Source of the DNA: an uncultured Gemmiger sp.
Lineage (GTDB): Bacteria; Bacillota; Clostridia; Oscillospirales; Ruminococcaceae
DNA: 43,687 nt
Direction: 5' to 3'
Assembly: GCA_944388135.1 (NCBI GenBank)
Contig: CALXHP010000073.1
Coordinates: 1 to 43,687, forward strand
This document shows positions 16,132 through 25,112 of the stretch, one piece after another. A model generated the notes under the pieces. The model made no database searches and was not told the origin of the DNA. It saw only the letters and a list, made by a program, of their open reading frames with translations. Within the stretch, counting starts at the first letter, position 1; the number at the start of each line of letters is the position of its first letter. A program made the translations under genes and the position numbers.

Positions 16132-16618
16132 TTACCCGCTTCCTTTTTCGAGATATTCGTCTATGCGATGGACTGCTTTCAGGCTGTCCTCGGCCTCCAG
16201 ATGGGCATAAATTTCGGCAGCCATCTGAATGGTGGCATGATCGAACAGTTGCTGGGCTGTGCGCAGATCTACACCGGCACGGTAGAGAGTTGTTGCATAT
16301 ATATGGCGCAACATGTGGGCATAAAGAAGGAAGTCCAGCAGGGAGGCCAGATGATTCTTCTAAAGACGCTGATAGACGGTAGAGGTCATGACTCCGCCGG
16401 TGGAGGTGGGCACAACATATTCACCAATGTGTGGTGTGGAGAGAAGTACTTCCCGCAGTTTTTTCGGTATGGGAAGCACCCGGCGGGAAGCGCGGTTTTT
16501 CAGTTCTATGCTGGGGTCCGGCTTGTTGCCGTCCGGGAAGGTGACGCCGCGCAATATGGCCATGCTGGCCGGGCCAATATCATCCCAGCGAAGGCCCATT
16601 GTTTCCTCTTTCTTCTAC
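16132..16618 (-). pseudogene. Tyrosine recombinase (phage/ICE integrase), C-terminal remnant with in-frame stop
   Basis: Two pieces lie in the same frame. The upstream piece (to 16360) has the ETMGLRWDDIGP stretch that follows the first catalytic Arg box of tyrosine integrases, then a conserved STGGVMTSTVYQRL. A TAG at 16360-16362 interrupts it, and the frame then continues through KNHLASLLDFLLYAHM into HIYATTLYRAGVDLRTAQQ and HATIQMAAEIYAHLE, the normal C-terminal box. The nucleophile-region Tyr (AEIYAHL) is kept. Everything upstream of about 16618, including the DNA-binding half, is missing, and stop codons (TAGTAG) appear there. It is dead unless suppressed. Confidence 0.8.
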
Positions 16619-16774
16619 TAGAATGTGGTTGCGGGTCACATTGTTTCACGTGAGCAAAGCAGATTTGTTGCCATTCTACCAGTTACTACCAAGGGGGTGC
16701 CTTTTTCTACCTTTTTAAATGCCAAAGCTTTTTGTAAGATAAGATTTTGGTGTACCGGTGCCATGGACTTTTTG

Positions 16775-17965
16775 TTACTTTCCGTGCCAGCGAAAAGCTC
16801 TGCGAAAGCCTTTCTGTTCGGCTTCCTGTACAGTAAAGGCGTAGAAGTCTTTGGAGTATGGCGTTATAAGCGTGTGGTCATATTGTTGATCGAAAGGGAG
16901 ATGGTAAATTTGTTCGCCATATTTTGAAAAATTACATTTGATTTGCGGATAGGTTCCATGAGGAAAATGTTCGCGTACTTCGATGCCGAGATAGTTAGCA
17001 CACTGTTTTGCTACAGAGGATAGAGAAGTAGTAGTAATAAACAGCCCATGAATATCCTTTTTATTGGCATGTTGCAACTTGTAGAGAACACAAGTCCCGT
17101 ATAGTTGAAAAATGTGCTTTTCGTGGATCGTTTTGTCTGTACTCCAGCGCTTACATTGAATAATAACGCATTGGGAGTTGCTTTCTGCAATCAAGTCGCG
17201 CCCCATATCTTTTAGGCCTTTGGTTGCGCCTATATAGTGGACCTTGTAACCTTTTTTCTCATATAAATATCCGATGTATCGTTCGTATTCTATACCAATT
17301 TGCCAAGGAGTTTTTTTACGCTTATTATAGCGATCAAGTGCAAGTTGCCATTTATCAGTATTTGAAAGTTTAGCGTATTCTTCAGGCGAAAGCCAATTTT
17401 TTACCGCATCGTAGGAATCATACGAAATCTCGGAGCCAGTAGATGCTTCAGTGGCCATCTTGGAAATCTCTTCTGGGGTTAGAAGGAGATAATCTTCAAG
17501 CCATGGAAAAAGGGAAGTAAAATAATCGATTTGAAGCTTATACTGTTGTAAAGCGCAAACCGCCGCCTTACGTGCACGAGCAGCTTCGCGTACCTTATCA
17601 GCAGCTATTGGAGCAGAGGGAGTTTTATTTTCCAGAAGAAAGGCAGAATACTGGAGCTTTTGAGAATCTAGATCAGCATAAGCTTTGGCCATCCATTGAA
17701 TTGCGGATAACGTATCATTTTTGGCTTTTTCAAATAGGTCGTTTTCTTCCATAAGTCGAGATTTTAAGGTAGAAACTTCCTGCTGGTTTTGAACCAACTC
17801 GATCTGCTCTTTTTCTAACACTTTGCTCTTTACTTCTAATTCGGCTTCACGCTTGGCTATATCTGATTTTACTGATTTGACCCCCATTTCATAGGCGGTA
17901 AAAAACATTAAGGCAATGGCGAGTATGGCAAACTGACCAATAACGAGAATAACATCTAATTCCAT
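16775..17965 (-). CDS. Membrane-anchored coiled-coil Mrr-type restriction endonuclease
   Basis: A 396-residue protein whose likely task is cutting foreign or modified DNA. Residues about 5-27 form one membrane helix at the N-terminus, about 30-85 a coiled coil and 120-220 a helical linker. Residues about 222-330 form an Mrr-like PD-(D/E)XK nuclease: GIEYERYIGYLYEKKGY, D257 in GRDLIA and Q270-C-K272, so the active site looks complete. The tail ends with a short FTVQEAEQKGFRRA motif seen after some nuclease domains. The ATG at 17965 has AAGGTG upstream; a GTG at 17974 is possible. It lies 15 nt behind the XRE gene. The DNA is clearly more AT-rich than the flanks, suggesting transfer. Target and trigger are unknown. 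Confidence 0.75.
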   Translation of the reverse strand: MELDVILVIGQFAILAIALMFFTAYEMGVKSVKSDIAKREAELEVKSKVLEKEQIELVQNQQEVSTLKSRLMEENDLFEKAKNDTLSAIQWMAKAYADLDSQKLQYSAFLLENKTPSAPIAADKVREAARARKAAVCALQQYKLQIDYFTSLFPWLEDYLLLTPEEISKMATEASTGSEISYDSYDAVKNWLSPEEYAKLSNTDKWQLALDRYNKRKKTPWQIGIEYERYIGYLYEKKGYKVHYIGATKGLKDMGRDLIAESNSQCVIIQCKRWSTDKTIHEKHIFQLYGTCVLYKLQHANKKDIHGLFITTTSLSSVAKQCANYLGIEVREHFPHGTYPQIKCNFSKYGEQIYHLPFDQQYDHTLITPYSKDFYAFTVQEAEQKGFRRAFRWHGK

Positions 17966-17980
17966 GCAGATCACCTTGCA

Positions 17981-18391
17981 TTAAGCCTGCTGGGGGAGAA
18001 AAGGAGATGCCCCCTCCCTGGCATTGGTCTGATATTTGTGTTTCGGCACATTGGGCACAGTGAACTGGCCGTGGATATCTAGAGTACGAACTTTGTTTAA
18101 GGGTGTAGATTCTGACAGAAAATGAATGGTTTTCGAGGGCTGCGAAAGAAATTCTGCAACATTATACCCAATCAACCAGAGTGGACATACATTTAATTTT
18201 TCTGCAAGAACTGCAACAACATCAATTTTAAAAAATCGGTCACCGAGCTCCCAAAGATTTAATGCCTGGTTGGGAAATGCAACACGATGCGAAAAAGCTT
18301 CCAAGGTTATGCCGGACTGCTCACGGTATTCTTTTAATCCACCGGAAAAGTTTGAAATACGGTTTATGAATAATCTTCCCCTTGAAAACAA
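17981..18391 (-). CDS. XRE-type helix-turn-helix regulator
   Basis: A protein of up to 136 residues with a Cro/C1-like helix-turn-helix in its first half (LKEYREQSGITLEAFSHRVAF, then NLWELGDRFFKIDVVAVLAEKLNVCPLWLIGY). The C-terminal half is a short hydrophilic tail without a recognised domain. It probably controls its own transcript, which includes the nuclease. The start is uncertain: the frame opens at TTG 18391, AAGGGGA lies a little inside it and no ATG follows at the right spacing, so a rare start codon such as ATT is possible. The AT-rich base use matches the nuclease gene. A perfect palindrome 130 nt upstream (18522-18548) may be its operator. Confidence 0.7.
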   Translation of the reverse strand: MFSRGRLFINRISNFSGGLKEYREQSGITLEAFSHRVAFPNQALNLWELGDRFFKIDVVAVLAEKLNVCPLWLIGYNVAEFLSQPSKTIHFLSESTPLNKVRTLDIHGQFTVPNVPKHKYQTNAREGASPFLPQQA

Positions 18392-18521
18392 TACTACAAG
18401 AAATCACCAAACGCAATATTTTTATAAAAATACGTGGACAAAATCATTGAATGGTTGTAGCATGGTGGCATTACTATATGTTAAAGTCCAAAGCAAAGGC
18501 AAAGCAATCTATGCAAAGTAG

Positions 18522-18548
18522 TTGCTTGGCATAATCTATGCCAAGCAA
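18522..18548. repeat. Perfect 12-bp inverted repeat with 3-nt spacer
   Basis: TTGCTTGGCATA (18522-18533) - ATC - TATGCCAAGCAA (18537-18548). A related half-site, AATCTATGCAAAG, lies just to the left (18506-18518). It could be an operator for the nearby XRE protein, or a recombination or excision site of the element; there is no T-run, so it is not a terminator. Confidence 0.65.
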
Positions 18549-18612
18549 GGGACTATTACGGCATTGCGCAAGAAGATAGCGTGAGATAAAAGCGAAATCG
18601 AGAAAAAACTGT

Positions 18613-20398
18613 GTGGAGGTTATGTCTCCAATATTAACGAGAGAGCAAAGTAAAATGAGAACGTTGCTTCGGGCAGATGAGAGTTACAGACCCGGGATAA
18701 GTACAAATCTGCATAAAGCCACTGTAGAGAATTCTAGGATGCAGGTGAGATACGGGCAGGCCATGAAAGTGAACAAAACCCTTGTGGCAGCCCTGTAATT
18801 TGGAATATCTGAGTGAAGATACCGGCGCCACAGTGCAGGAGAAGAAAACGATTCTGCAAACGCTGCGGGAAATGCTGGATATGCTTCTGGAAAAGGTACG
18901 TGGATTGCTGCAGGGCGGCGACGCAACACTGACTGCCGCACAGGCCCGGGAGATGGCGGGGCAGGCGACCAGATGGAAGCGCGGCGCGGGATGGTAGATA
19001 ACTACCTGCAGGAACTGGAGACCGCCAGAAAAGAAGCAGAAAACCGAACTTTGCAATGGAATGCAACGGGGAAAGATCAGCCAACGGGACGAAATGAAAA
19101 GGTATACAGCAGAGGCCAGGAGGAAGGCAGCAAAAACGAAACAGGACCGGCTGAGCATCCGCAGGGAAAGATGACCGGCGCAGAGCAGGTGAGCTACCAA
19201 ACGCTTGAAAAAAGTGCCGGATATGCAGGTGACCGCAGTGCAAAGCCGTGCAGCTGAAGGGAAAAGTGTGCAGCAGCTGATCAAGGACGGGTTGAACAGC
19301 ACACAGCGTACCCCGGGCAAGAAAAATGGGAGGGTGGTAAATAACTATACAGGAGACACCATTGTTGTTACACAGGACGGACTGCGTTATGGGTTGCTGC
19401 GGAAAGGAAGTGTGCAGAAAAACAGGTAGTATATTGGAAAAATCGGTCAGATAATAGAAAACGCGGTCAAGATCAATGAACTTGAACCGCGTGGTAAGGA
19501 ACTGCGTTCCGATGTATATTAGGGGCTTGTCAGGATGAAAATGGAACAATGCGAGCCATCCGGTTCATTGTGAATATGTATGAGAATGGCAGGGCAACAC
19601 TTGATGGAGACAGCCTCCAGCCTCTGCAGGGCCATACAAGCAAAAAAGTTGGAACAGCGCCCATAAAGGGACAGGGGATCGGTACGAATACCGTGGCCCC
19701 AGACCGTTCCAACACCATCAGTATACCAGAGTTCCTGAACAGCGTCAAGGAAGCATGGGGAGATAACCTTGCTGGGACTGTGCGGTATAAACTGGGAATC
19801 GATGCCAAAAAAGCTGGTACAGATAATCTGAAAGATGCACTTCGTTATAGCAGGAAAGACGGTGACAAGCAAGAGCTGACGGCAGAGAAACGCCGACGCC
19901 AGGCGGCGGAGGCAGCAAACCGGAGAAAGCGGCACCAGCGGGTGCATCGATGCATTGTTTGACGAACTGGCTGAGGAGTGGCCGGGCATCTTTGATAAAG
20001 ATGCAGCCCCGGCAGACAATATCCAGCGGCTGATGGAAGTTTATGATGAAGTGCGTGACGGGGCAGCTTATGACCTGGGAAACGGGAATGAGCGAGGAAG
20101 AAGAGGCAGCCTACCTGGCACAAGACCTGTACGATGCTTACACTATGCCTCGCCGTCAGACCTATGCAGACCGAAGTGCCGCCCGGGCCGAGAAAGTGAC
20201 CCAACAGTTCCAGAGGGAAAAAGCGCAGGCGATGGCACAGCAGAAAGCTGCTTATAAGCAGAAGCTGCGGGAACAGAGAAAATGGGCGCGGGATCGCATG
20301 GCAGAACTGCAAAACCAGTACCGGGCGGCAAAAGAAGCCCCCGAACAGGAGCTTGTGATCAAAACACACGACCAGATTTCGGGGGCGGCGGATTTTTC
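18613..20398 (+). pseudogene. Shredded large phage/ICE polyprotein (MuF/LPD-like domains)
   Basis: Fragments of one long protein appear in successive frames. At 18797-18990 there is a coiled helical piece (YLSEDTGATVQEKKTILQ, REMLDMLLEKVRGLLQGGD). At 18973-19257 it continues (MVDNYLQELETARKEAENR). At 19205-19962 there is a domain of the kind found at the C-terminus of MuF-like and large polyvalent proteins (KIGQIIENAVKINELEPRGKE, then RFIVNMYENGRATLDG and NTISIPEFLNSVKEAW). At 19955-20380 there are helical linkers (FDELAEEWPGIFDKD, EEEEAAYLAQDLYDAY). Frameshifts and stops (for example TAG at 19519) separate them, so no full protein can be made. It is evidence of an old prophage or conjugative element rather than of an active gene. 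Domain naming is from memory of such sequences. Confidence 0.65.
20337..20386. terminator. Candidate terminator at the asnA 3' end/island boundary
   Basis: GCCCCCGAA (20337-20345) pairs perfectly with TTCGGGGGC (20378-20386). On the minus strand, after asnA, it is followed by TTCTTTT; on the plus strand by GGCGGATTTTTCTTT. The 32-nt loop is long for a terminator, though it can fold further. Confidence 0.4.
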
Positions 20399-20413
20399 TT
20401 TGTATTCAATGGT

Positions 20414-21424
20414 TTACAGCAATTCCACACCGGTGTTGCGGCAAGCGGTTACGGTCTCGGCATCCCACAGGCTGACCTGGACCTCACCGACGTGAACTTT
20501 TCCCAACAGAAGCATGCACAGGCGGCTCTGGCCGATGCCCCCGCCCATGGTCAACGGCAGGGTACCGTCCAGCAGCATCTTATGGAAGGGCAGCTCCGCA
20601 CGTTCGGGGCAGCCGGCTTCTTCCAACTGACGGCGCATGGCATCTGCATCTACACGAATTCCCATACTGGACAGCTCCAAAGCGCAGCCCAAGGGCTTGT
20701 GCCAGAACAAAATGTCGCAGTTCAACGTCCAATCATCGTAGTCAGGGGCGCGGCCGTCATGAGTCTGGCCGCTTTTCAGTTTACCGCCAATCTGCATAAT
20801 GCAGATGGTCCCGTGCTCTTTGGCAAAAGCGTTTTCCCGCTCTTTCGGGGTCATGGCGGGGTAGCGGTCCTCCAGTTCCTGGGTGGTGATAAAAGTAACT
20901 TCCCGGGTCAGATGAATCCGCTTCAATGCCGGGAATTTCCAGCGCAGTTCATCGGAAGTAGCACACACCGCGTCCACAATATCCCGTACGGTATCCTGCA
21001 AAAAGGCGGTGGTGCGCTGGCGTGCCGTGATAACCCGTTCCCAGTCCCACTGGTCCACATAGATGCTGTGGAGGTTGTCCAATGCCTCATCGCGGCGTAC
21101 CGCGTTCATATCGGTGACCAAACCCTGGCCGGGACGGAATCCGTATTTGTACAGGGCATAGCGCTTCCACTTGGCCAGGCTGTGCACGATTTCTGCCTTC
21201 TCGTCCAGGCAGGGGACGTCAAAGGAAACCGGACGCTCCACACCGTTCAGGTCATCGTTCAGACCGCTGCCGTGAAGCACGAAAAGAGGTGCGGTAACCC
21301 GCTTCAGATGAAGCGCCAGGCAGAGTTTCTCCTGGAAGATGGTTTTGATCAGACCGATGGCTTTCTGGGTATCATACAATCCCAGAAGGCTTTTGTAGTT
21401 GGCGGGAATGTTGACGGAACTCAT
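20414..21424 (-). CDS. asnA: Aspartate-ammonia ligase (asparagine synthetase A)
   Basis: AsnA makes asparagine from aspartate, ammonia and ATP in the cytoplasm and is related to class II aminoacyl-tRNA synthetases. The 336-residue protein begins MSSVNIPANYKSLLGL. It has the substrate loops APLFVLHGSGLNDDLNGVERPVSFDV, YVDQWDWERVI and GGGIGQSRLCMLLL. I use the ATG at 21424, which has AAGGAG 10 nt upstream; a GTG four codons earlier is less likely. It is the last gene of a minus-strand run after the two ABC exporter genes (41-nt gap), though a link in function is not obvious. Its 3' end lies right at the edge of the decayed element and is intact. Confidence 0.95.
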   Translation of the reverse strand: MSSVNIPANYKSLLGLYDTQKAIGLIKTIFQEKLCLALHLKRVTAPLFVLHGSGLNDDLNGVERPVSFDVPCLDEKAEIVHSLAKWKRYALYKYGFRPGQGLVTDMNAVRRDEALDNLHSIYVDQWDWERVITARQRTTAFLQDTVRDIVDAVCATSDELRWKFPALKRIHLTREVTFITTQELEDRYPAMTPKERENAFAKEHGTICIMQIGGKLKSGQTHDGRAPDYDDWTLNCDILFWHKPLGCALELSSMGIRVDADAMRRQLEEAGCPERAELPFHKMLLDGTLPLTMGGGIGQSRLCMLLLGKVHVGEVQVSLWDAETVTACRNTGVELL

Positions 21425-21465
21425 TTTACTACACACTCCTTGACAGAAAATTTTTCCGATAGAAC

Positions 21466-23223
21466 TCAGGCTTTCGCAAACTGACTTTCATACAGTTGGG
21501 CATAGAAGCCGCCCTTGGCCAACAGCTCATCGTGGGTACCACGCTCGATGATGTTGCCGGCTTTCATTACAAGAATCTGATTGGCGTTCTTGATGGTGGA
21601 GAGGCGATGGGCCACAATAAAGCTGGTCCGGCCTTTCATCAGCTCTTCAAAAGCGTCCTGTACCAGTACTTCCGTGCGGGTATCGATGCTGGAAGTGGCC
21701 TCATCCAGAATCAGAATGGGCGGACGGCGCAGCATGACACGGGCAATACAAAGCAGCTGCCGCTGGCCCTGACTGATGTTGCCGCCATCTTCCGCCACCA
21801 CGGTGTCATATCCGTTGGGCAACCGGCAGATAAAGCTGTGGGCACGGGCGCGTTTGGCTGCATCAATGATTTCTTCCCGTGTGGCATCCGGTTTTCCGTA
21901 GGCTATGTTTTCGGCAATGGTACCGGATTTCAGCCAGGTCTCCTGCAGGACCATACCCAGATTGGCGCGCAGGCTGTCCCGGGTGACGGTGTCAATGGAA
22001 CGGCCATCCACCTTCAGGCAGCCTCCATTGATTTCGTAGAACCGCATCAGCAGGTTTACCAGGGTGGTCTTTCCGCAGCCGGTGGGGCCAACCAACGCGA
22101 TCCGCTGGCCGGGCCAGACTCGCAGATTCATGTCCTCGATCAGGGGTACATCGGGCACATAGCGGAATTTTACATGTTCAAACGCTACGCTGCCGGCGCC
22201 CATAGGCAATACAGCGGCATCGGGGGCATCCGGCACAATGGGAGTTTCATCGATCAAATCAAAGACACGCTGTGCGCAGGCCAGGGCATTCTGCAGCTCG
22301 GTCATCACATCGGAAATGTCATTGAAAGGCTTCGTGTATTGGTTGGCGTAGTTCAGAAAGACGGAAAGCTCGCCTACCGTCAGGCTCCCTGCGATGGCGG
22401 CAAACGCTCCCAGGACGCCGACGGCGGCATACACCAGGGCGTTCACAAAGCGGGTGCAGGGGTTGGTCAGGGAAGAGAAAAAGACGGCACGGACGCCGCA
22501 TTTTTGCAGGTCCAGGTTGATACGGTCAAAACGGGCCTCGGCACGGCTCTCATAGCCAAAGGCCCGAACCAGATGTTCATTGCCCACCAATTCCTCCACA
22601 AGGCTGGTCATTTCGGCGCGGGTCTCGCTCTGGACCTTGAACATGGAATAGGTGTGGGTGGCAATGAACCGTGCCACAAAGATGGAAAGCGGAGTCAGCG
22701 CCACCACCACCAGGGCGATCCGCCAGTCGATGGAAATCATGACGCCCAAAGTGCCCAAAATCGTCAGGACACCGGTAAACAACTGGGTGAACCCCATCAA
22801 AAGGCCGTCGCTGAACTGCTCCACATCTGTGGTGATCCGGCTGATCGCATCGCCGGGGCGATGGGCATCCATATATTTCAGCGGCAGGATTTCCAGCTGC
22901 TCAAAGGCCTTTACCCGGATATCCCGCACCACCTGAAAGGTGATCCGGTTGTTGACTACGTTCATCAGCCATTGGGCCACAGCCGTACAGAAAATCGTGA
23001 CGCCCATGGCGAGGGCCAGCTTGCCCAGACCTGCAAAATCCACCTGGCCGGGCCCCAGAATCAGGTCCACTGCCTTACCGGAGATCACCGGTGCCAGCAA
23101 GGTGGTAAAAACGGTGATCACTGCCAGTGTCAGCGTCAAGGCCACCGAACCGGCATAGGGACGAATCAAAGCAAGGACACGTTGGATGGTGGAACGATTC
23201 AGTTTGGTATGCGGTTTACTCAT
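21466..23223 (-). CDS. ABC exporter half-transporter (catalytic subunit of a heterodimer)
   Basis: A 585-residue fused permease-ATPase. Six membrane helices occupy about residues 20-325; the ATPase has Walker A GPTGCGKTT, the variant signature ISQGQRQLL, Walker B LILDEATSSID with the catalytic Glu, and the H-loop AHRLST. This pattern matches the TM288/BmrD-type half, which supplies the competent Walker B Glu while its partner is degenerate. The ATG (23221-23223) overlaps the TGA of the preceding gene in an ATGA, so the halves are co-translated. The complex should export drugs, lipids or peptides; the substrate is unknown. Confidence 0.92.
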   Translation of the reverse strand: MSKPHTKLNRSTIQRVLALIRPYAGSVALTLTLAVITVFTTLLAPVISGKAVDLILGPGQVDFAGLGKLALAMGVTIFCTAVAQWLMNVVNNRITFQVVRDIRVKAFEQLEILPLKYMDAHRPGDAISRITTDVEQFSDGLLMGFTQLFTGVLTILGTLGVMISIDWRIALVVVALTPLSIFVARFIATHTYSMFKVQSETRAEMTSLVEELVGNEHLVRAFGYESRAEARFDRINLDLQKCGVRAVFFSSLTNPCTRFVNALVYAAVGVLGAFAAIAGSLTVGELSVFLNYANQYTKPFNDISDVMTELQNALACAQRVFDLIDETPIVPDAPDAAVLPMGAGSVAFEHVKFRYVPDVPLIEDMNLRVWPGQRIALVGPTGCGKTTLVNLLMRFYEINGGCLKVDGRSIDTVTRDSLRANLGMVLQETWLKSGTIAENIAYGKPDATREEIIDAAKRARAHSFICRLPNGYDTVVAEDGGNISQGQRQLLCIARVMLRRPPILILDEATSSIDTRTEVLVQDAFEELMKGRTSFIVAHRLSTIKNANQILVMKAGNIIERGTHDELLAKGGFYAQLYESQFAKA

Positions 23224-24959
23224 AACGTCTTTTCCACCTCCTCTTTGCTCAGCTGGCTCAGGCAGATTTCTTTGTACACCGGGCAAGCCTTGAGAAGTTC
23301 GGCATGGGGGGCATCGCCCACCAGATTGCCGTCATCCATCACCAGAATGTGGTCGCCCCGCTGAACGCTGGCGGCGCGCTGGGAAACGATAAATACCGTC
23401 ATTCCCTGGGTCTTTTCTTTCAACGCCTTGCGCAAAGCGGCATCGGTAGCAAAGTCCAGCGCCGACGCACTGTCATCCAGAATCAAAACTTTGGGTTGGG
23501 GGACCAGGGCACGGGCAATGGTCAGCCGCTGACGCTGACCGCCGGAAAAATTGCGTCCGGCGGTCTCCACCGGCTCGTCCAGCATTCCGGGTTTGCTGCG
23601 CACAAAATCCGCCGCCTGGGCAATTTCCAGTGCAGCCCAGATCTCCTCGTCGGTCGCGTGGGGGGCTGCCCAGCGCATATTGTCCCGGATGGTGCCGGTA
23701 AACAGCATGGCCTGTTGGGGTACCACGCCGATCAGCTGCCGCAGCTGAGCAAAGCTGTATTCTTTTACATTGTGGCCAAACAGCCGGACAGAACCTTCTG
23801 TGGCATCATAGAAACGGGCCACCAGATCGATCAGCGTTGTTTTGCCGCTGCCGGTACCGCCGATCACCCCGATGGTCTGCCCGGATTGTGCGATAAAGGA
23901 CACATCCGTCAGGCTGGGGGCGCCGGCGCCCCGGTAGGTGAAGGATACATGGTCGAAGGCAACCGCCGGGCTGCCGGCCACCGGGGCCAGCGTCGGGGCC
24001 TGGGGGTCCGGCATGGAAGTCCGGGTGTTCAGAATCTCATTCACACGCATGCCGCTGGCCAGAGCGCGGGTCACCGAAATCACCAGATCCGCCAGGCGAA
24101 GAAGGCTCAGCAAAATCTGACTCATGTAGTTGATCAGCGCAATGATCTCGCCCTGGGTGAGGTTGCCGGTATCGACTTCCCGTCCACCCAGGATCAGCAG
24201 GGCAATGACGGTAAGGTTGACCACCAGATAGGTCAAGGGATTCATCATGGCGGAAATCCGCCCTGCTTTGATCTGGATGGATTTCAGGTGATCGTTGGTC
24301 TCCACAAAGTTGGCCAGCTCATCGGCCTGCCGGGCAAAGGCCCGTACCACACGGGCGCCCACGTAGTTTTCGCGGGTCAGCAGCGTGACGCGGTCCAGGC
24401 CATTCTGGGCCTGGTGATAGATCGGCACGGTAGACCGCATAATCAGCCAGATAATCAGCGAAATAATCACGGTGGCTGCCACGAAGAGCAACGTCAGGTG
24501 CGGACTGATGGAAAACGCCATGATCAAGGCGCCAATCACAATAAAAGGGGAGCGGAGCAGCAAGCGCAGCGTCAGGTTGACACCGTTTTGCACCTGATTG
24601 ATGTCACTGGTCATCCGCGTGACCAGCGTAGGTGTGCCGATGCCGTCCAATTCGCTGTAGCTCAGTGTATCGATATGCCGGAACAGGTCTTTACGCAAAG
24701 CCGTACCAAATCCCAGTGCGGCTTTGGCAGAAAAGTACTGGGCCGTCAGGCTGCAGGTCAACCCGATCACCGCCAGCAATACCAGCAGGCCGCAGCGCTG
24801 CCAGATAAAGACAGCGTCGGCGTTTTTGATACCGGTGTCGATGATACTGGCTACCACAAGGGGGACAAACAGTTCAAAACAGGCCTCCAGCATCTTAAAG
24901 AGCGGCGCCAGCAGGGCCTGTTTTTCATAGCCCTTGATATAGAGCAACAATTTGTGCAT
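23220..24959 (-). CDS. ABC exporter half-transporter (degenerate-site subunit of a heterodimer)
   Basis: A 579-residue partner of the next gene. Six membrane helices come first, then an ATPase with Walker A GGTGSGKTT (367-375) and signature FSGGQ (471-475). Two catalytic residues are replaced: Asp496 stands where the Walker B Glu should be (LILDDSASALD), and Gln527 replaces the H-loop His (IVSQR). This is the usual picture of the degenerate half in heterodimeric exporters (TM287, BmrC). The intact signature here serves the partner's nucleotide site. The ATG at 24959 has GGGGTGG upstream; the same frame is open much further, but that part is antisense to the clp gene. Confidence 0.92.
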   Translation of the reverse strand: MHKLLLYIKGYEKQALLAPLFKMLEACFELFVPLVVASIIDTGIKNADAVFIWQRCGLLVLLAVIGLTCSLTAQYFSAKAALGFGTALRKDLFRHIDTLSYSELDGIGTPTLVTRMTSDINQVQNGVNLTLRLLLRSPFIVIGALIMAFSISPHLTLLFVAATVIISLIIWLIMRSTVPIYHQAQNGLDRVTLLTRENYVGARVVRAFARQADELANFVETNDHLKSIQIKAGRISAMMNPLTYLVVNLTVIALLILGGREVDTGNLTQGEIIALINYMSQILLSLLRLADLVISVTRALASGMRVNEILNTRTSMPDPQAPTLAPVAGSPAVAFDHVSFTYRGAGAPSLTDVSFIAQSGQTIGVIGGTGSGKTTLIDLVARFYDATEGSVRLFGHNVKEYSFAQLRQLIGVVPQQAMLFTGTIRDNMRWAAPHATDEEIWAALEIAQAADFVRSKPGMLDEPVETAGRNFSGGQRQRLTIARALVPQPKVLILDDSASALDFATDAALRKALKEKTQGMTVFIVSQRAASVQRGDHILVMDDGNLVGDAPHAELLKACPVYKEICLSQLSKEEVEKTL

Positions 24960-25002
24960 TGGTAAAACCACCCCGTTTTCGATGTTTTGGGTCACGCTTT
25001 TT

Positions 25003-25031
25003 AGTATAGCACAGTCTGTTGTATTTGTCAT
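25003..25031 (-). promoter_or_regulatory. Promoter of the ABC exporter-asnA run
   Basis: On the minus strand ATGACA (25026-25031), a 17-nt spacer and TATACT (25003-25008), with TG one base before the -10. The start of transcription would be about 35 nt before the first ATG. Confidence 0.6.
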
Positions 25032-25112
25032 TGCAGGATTTGCCCGGATTCGAGGATTATTTGCGCCGGCAACGCCTATACTTGCTATGAGATCAAATGG
25101 GGAGGCACAAGG

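Larger units (their letters stand above)
16026..20400. mobile_element. Decayed integrative element next to tRNA-Thr
   Basis: The segment from the tRNA 3' end to just before asnA differs from its surroundings. It has a broken tyrosine integrase beside the tRNA (the classic integration arrangement), an AT-rich two-gene cargo (XRE regulator and nuclease) and fragments of a large phage/ICE polyprotein in several frames. I found no second copy of the tRNA 3' end near 20400, so the distal attachment site is lost or outside the expected place. The right limit is drawn where phage-type coding ends and the asnA 3' end begins. Confidence 0.65.

Noticed and set aside
16625-16927. Plus-strand frame of 100 codons
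   Set aside because: Overlaps the nuclease 3' end on the other strand, no ribosome binding site, no similarity seen.
20380-20414. Second attachment site (copy of the tRNA-Thr 3' end) at the island's right edge
   Set aside because: I looked for the GTTCGATTCCTGTTGCTAGC-type sequence near asnA and did not find it.
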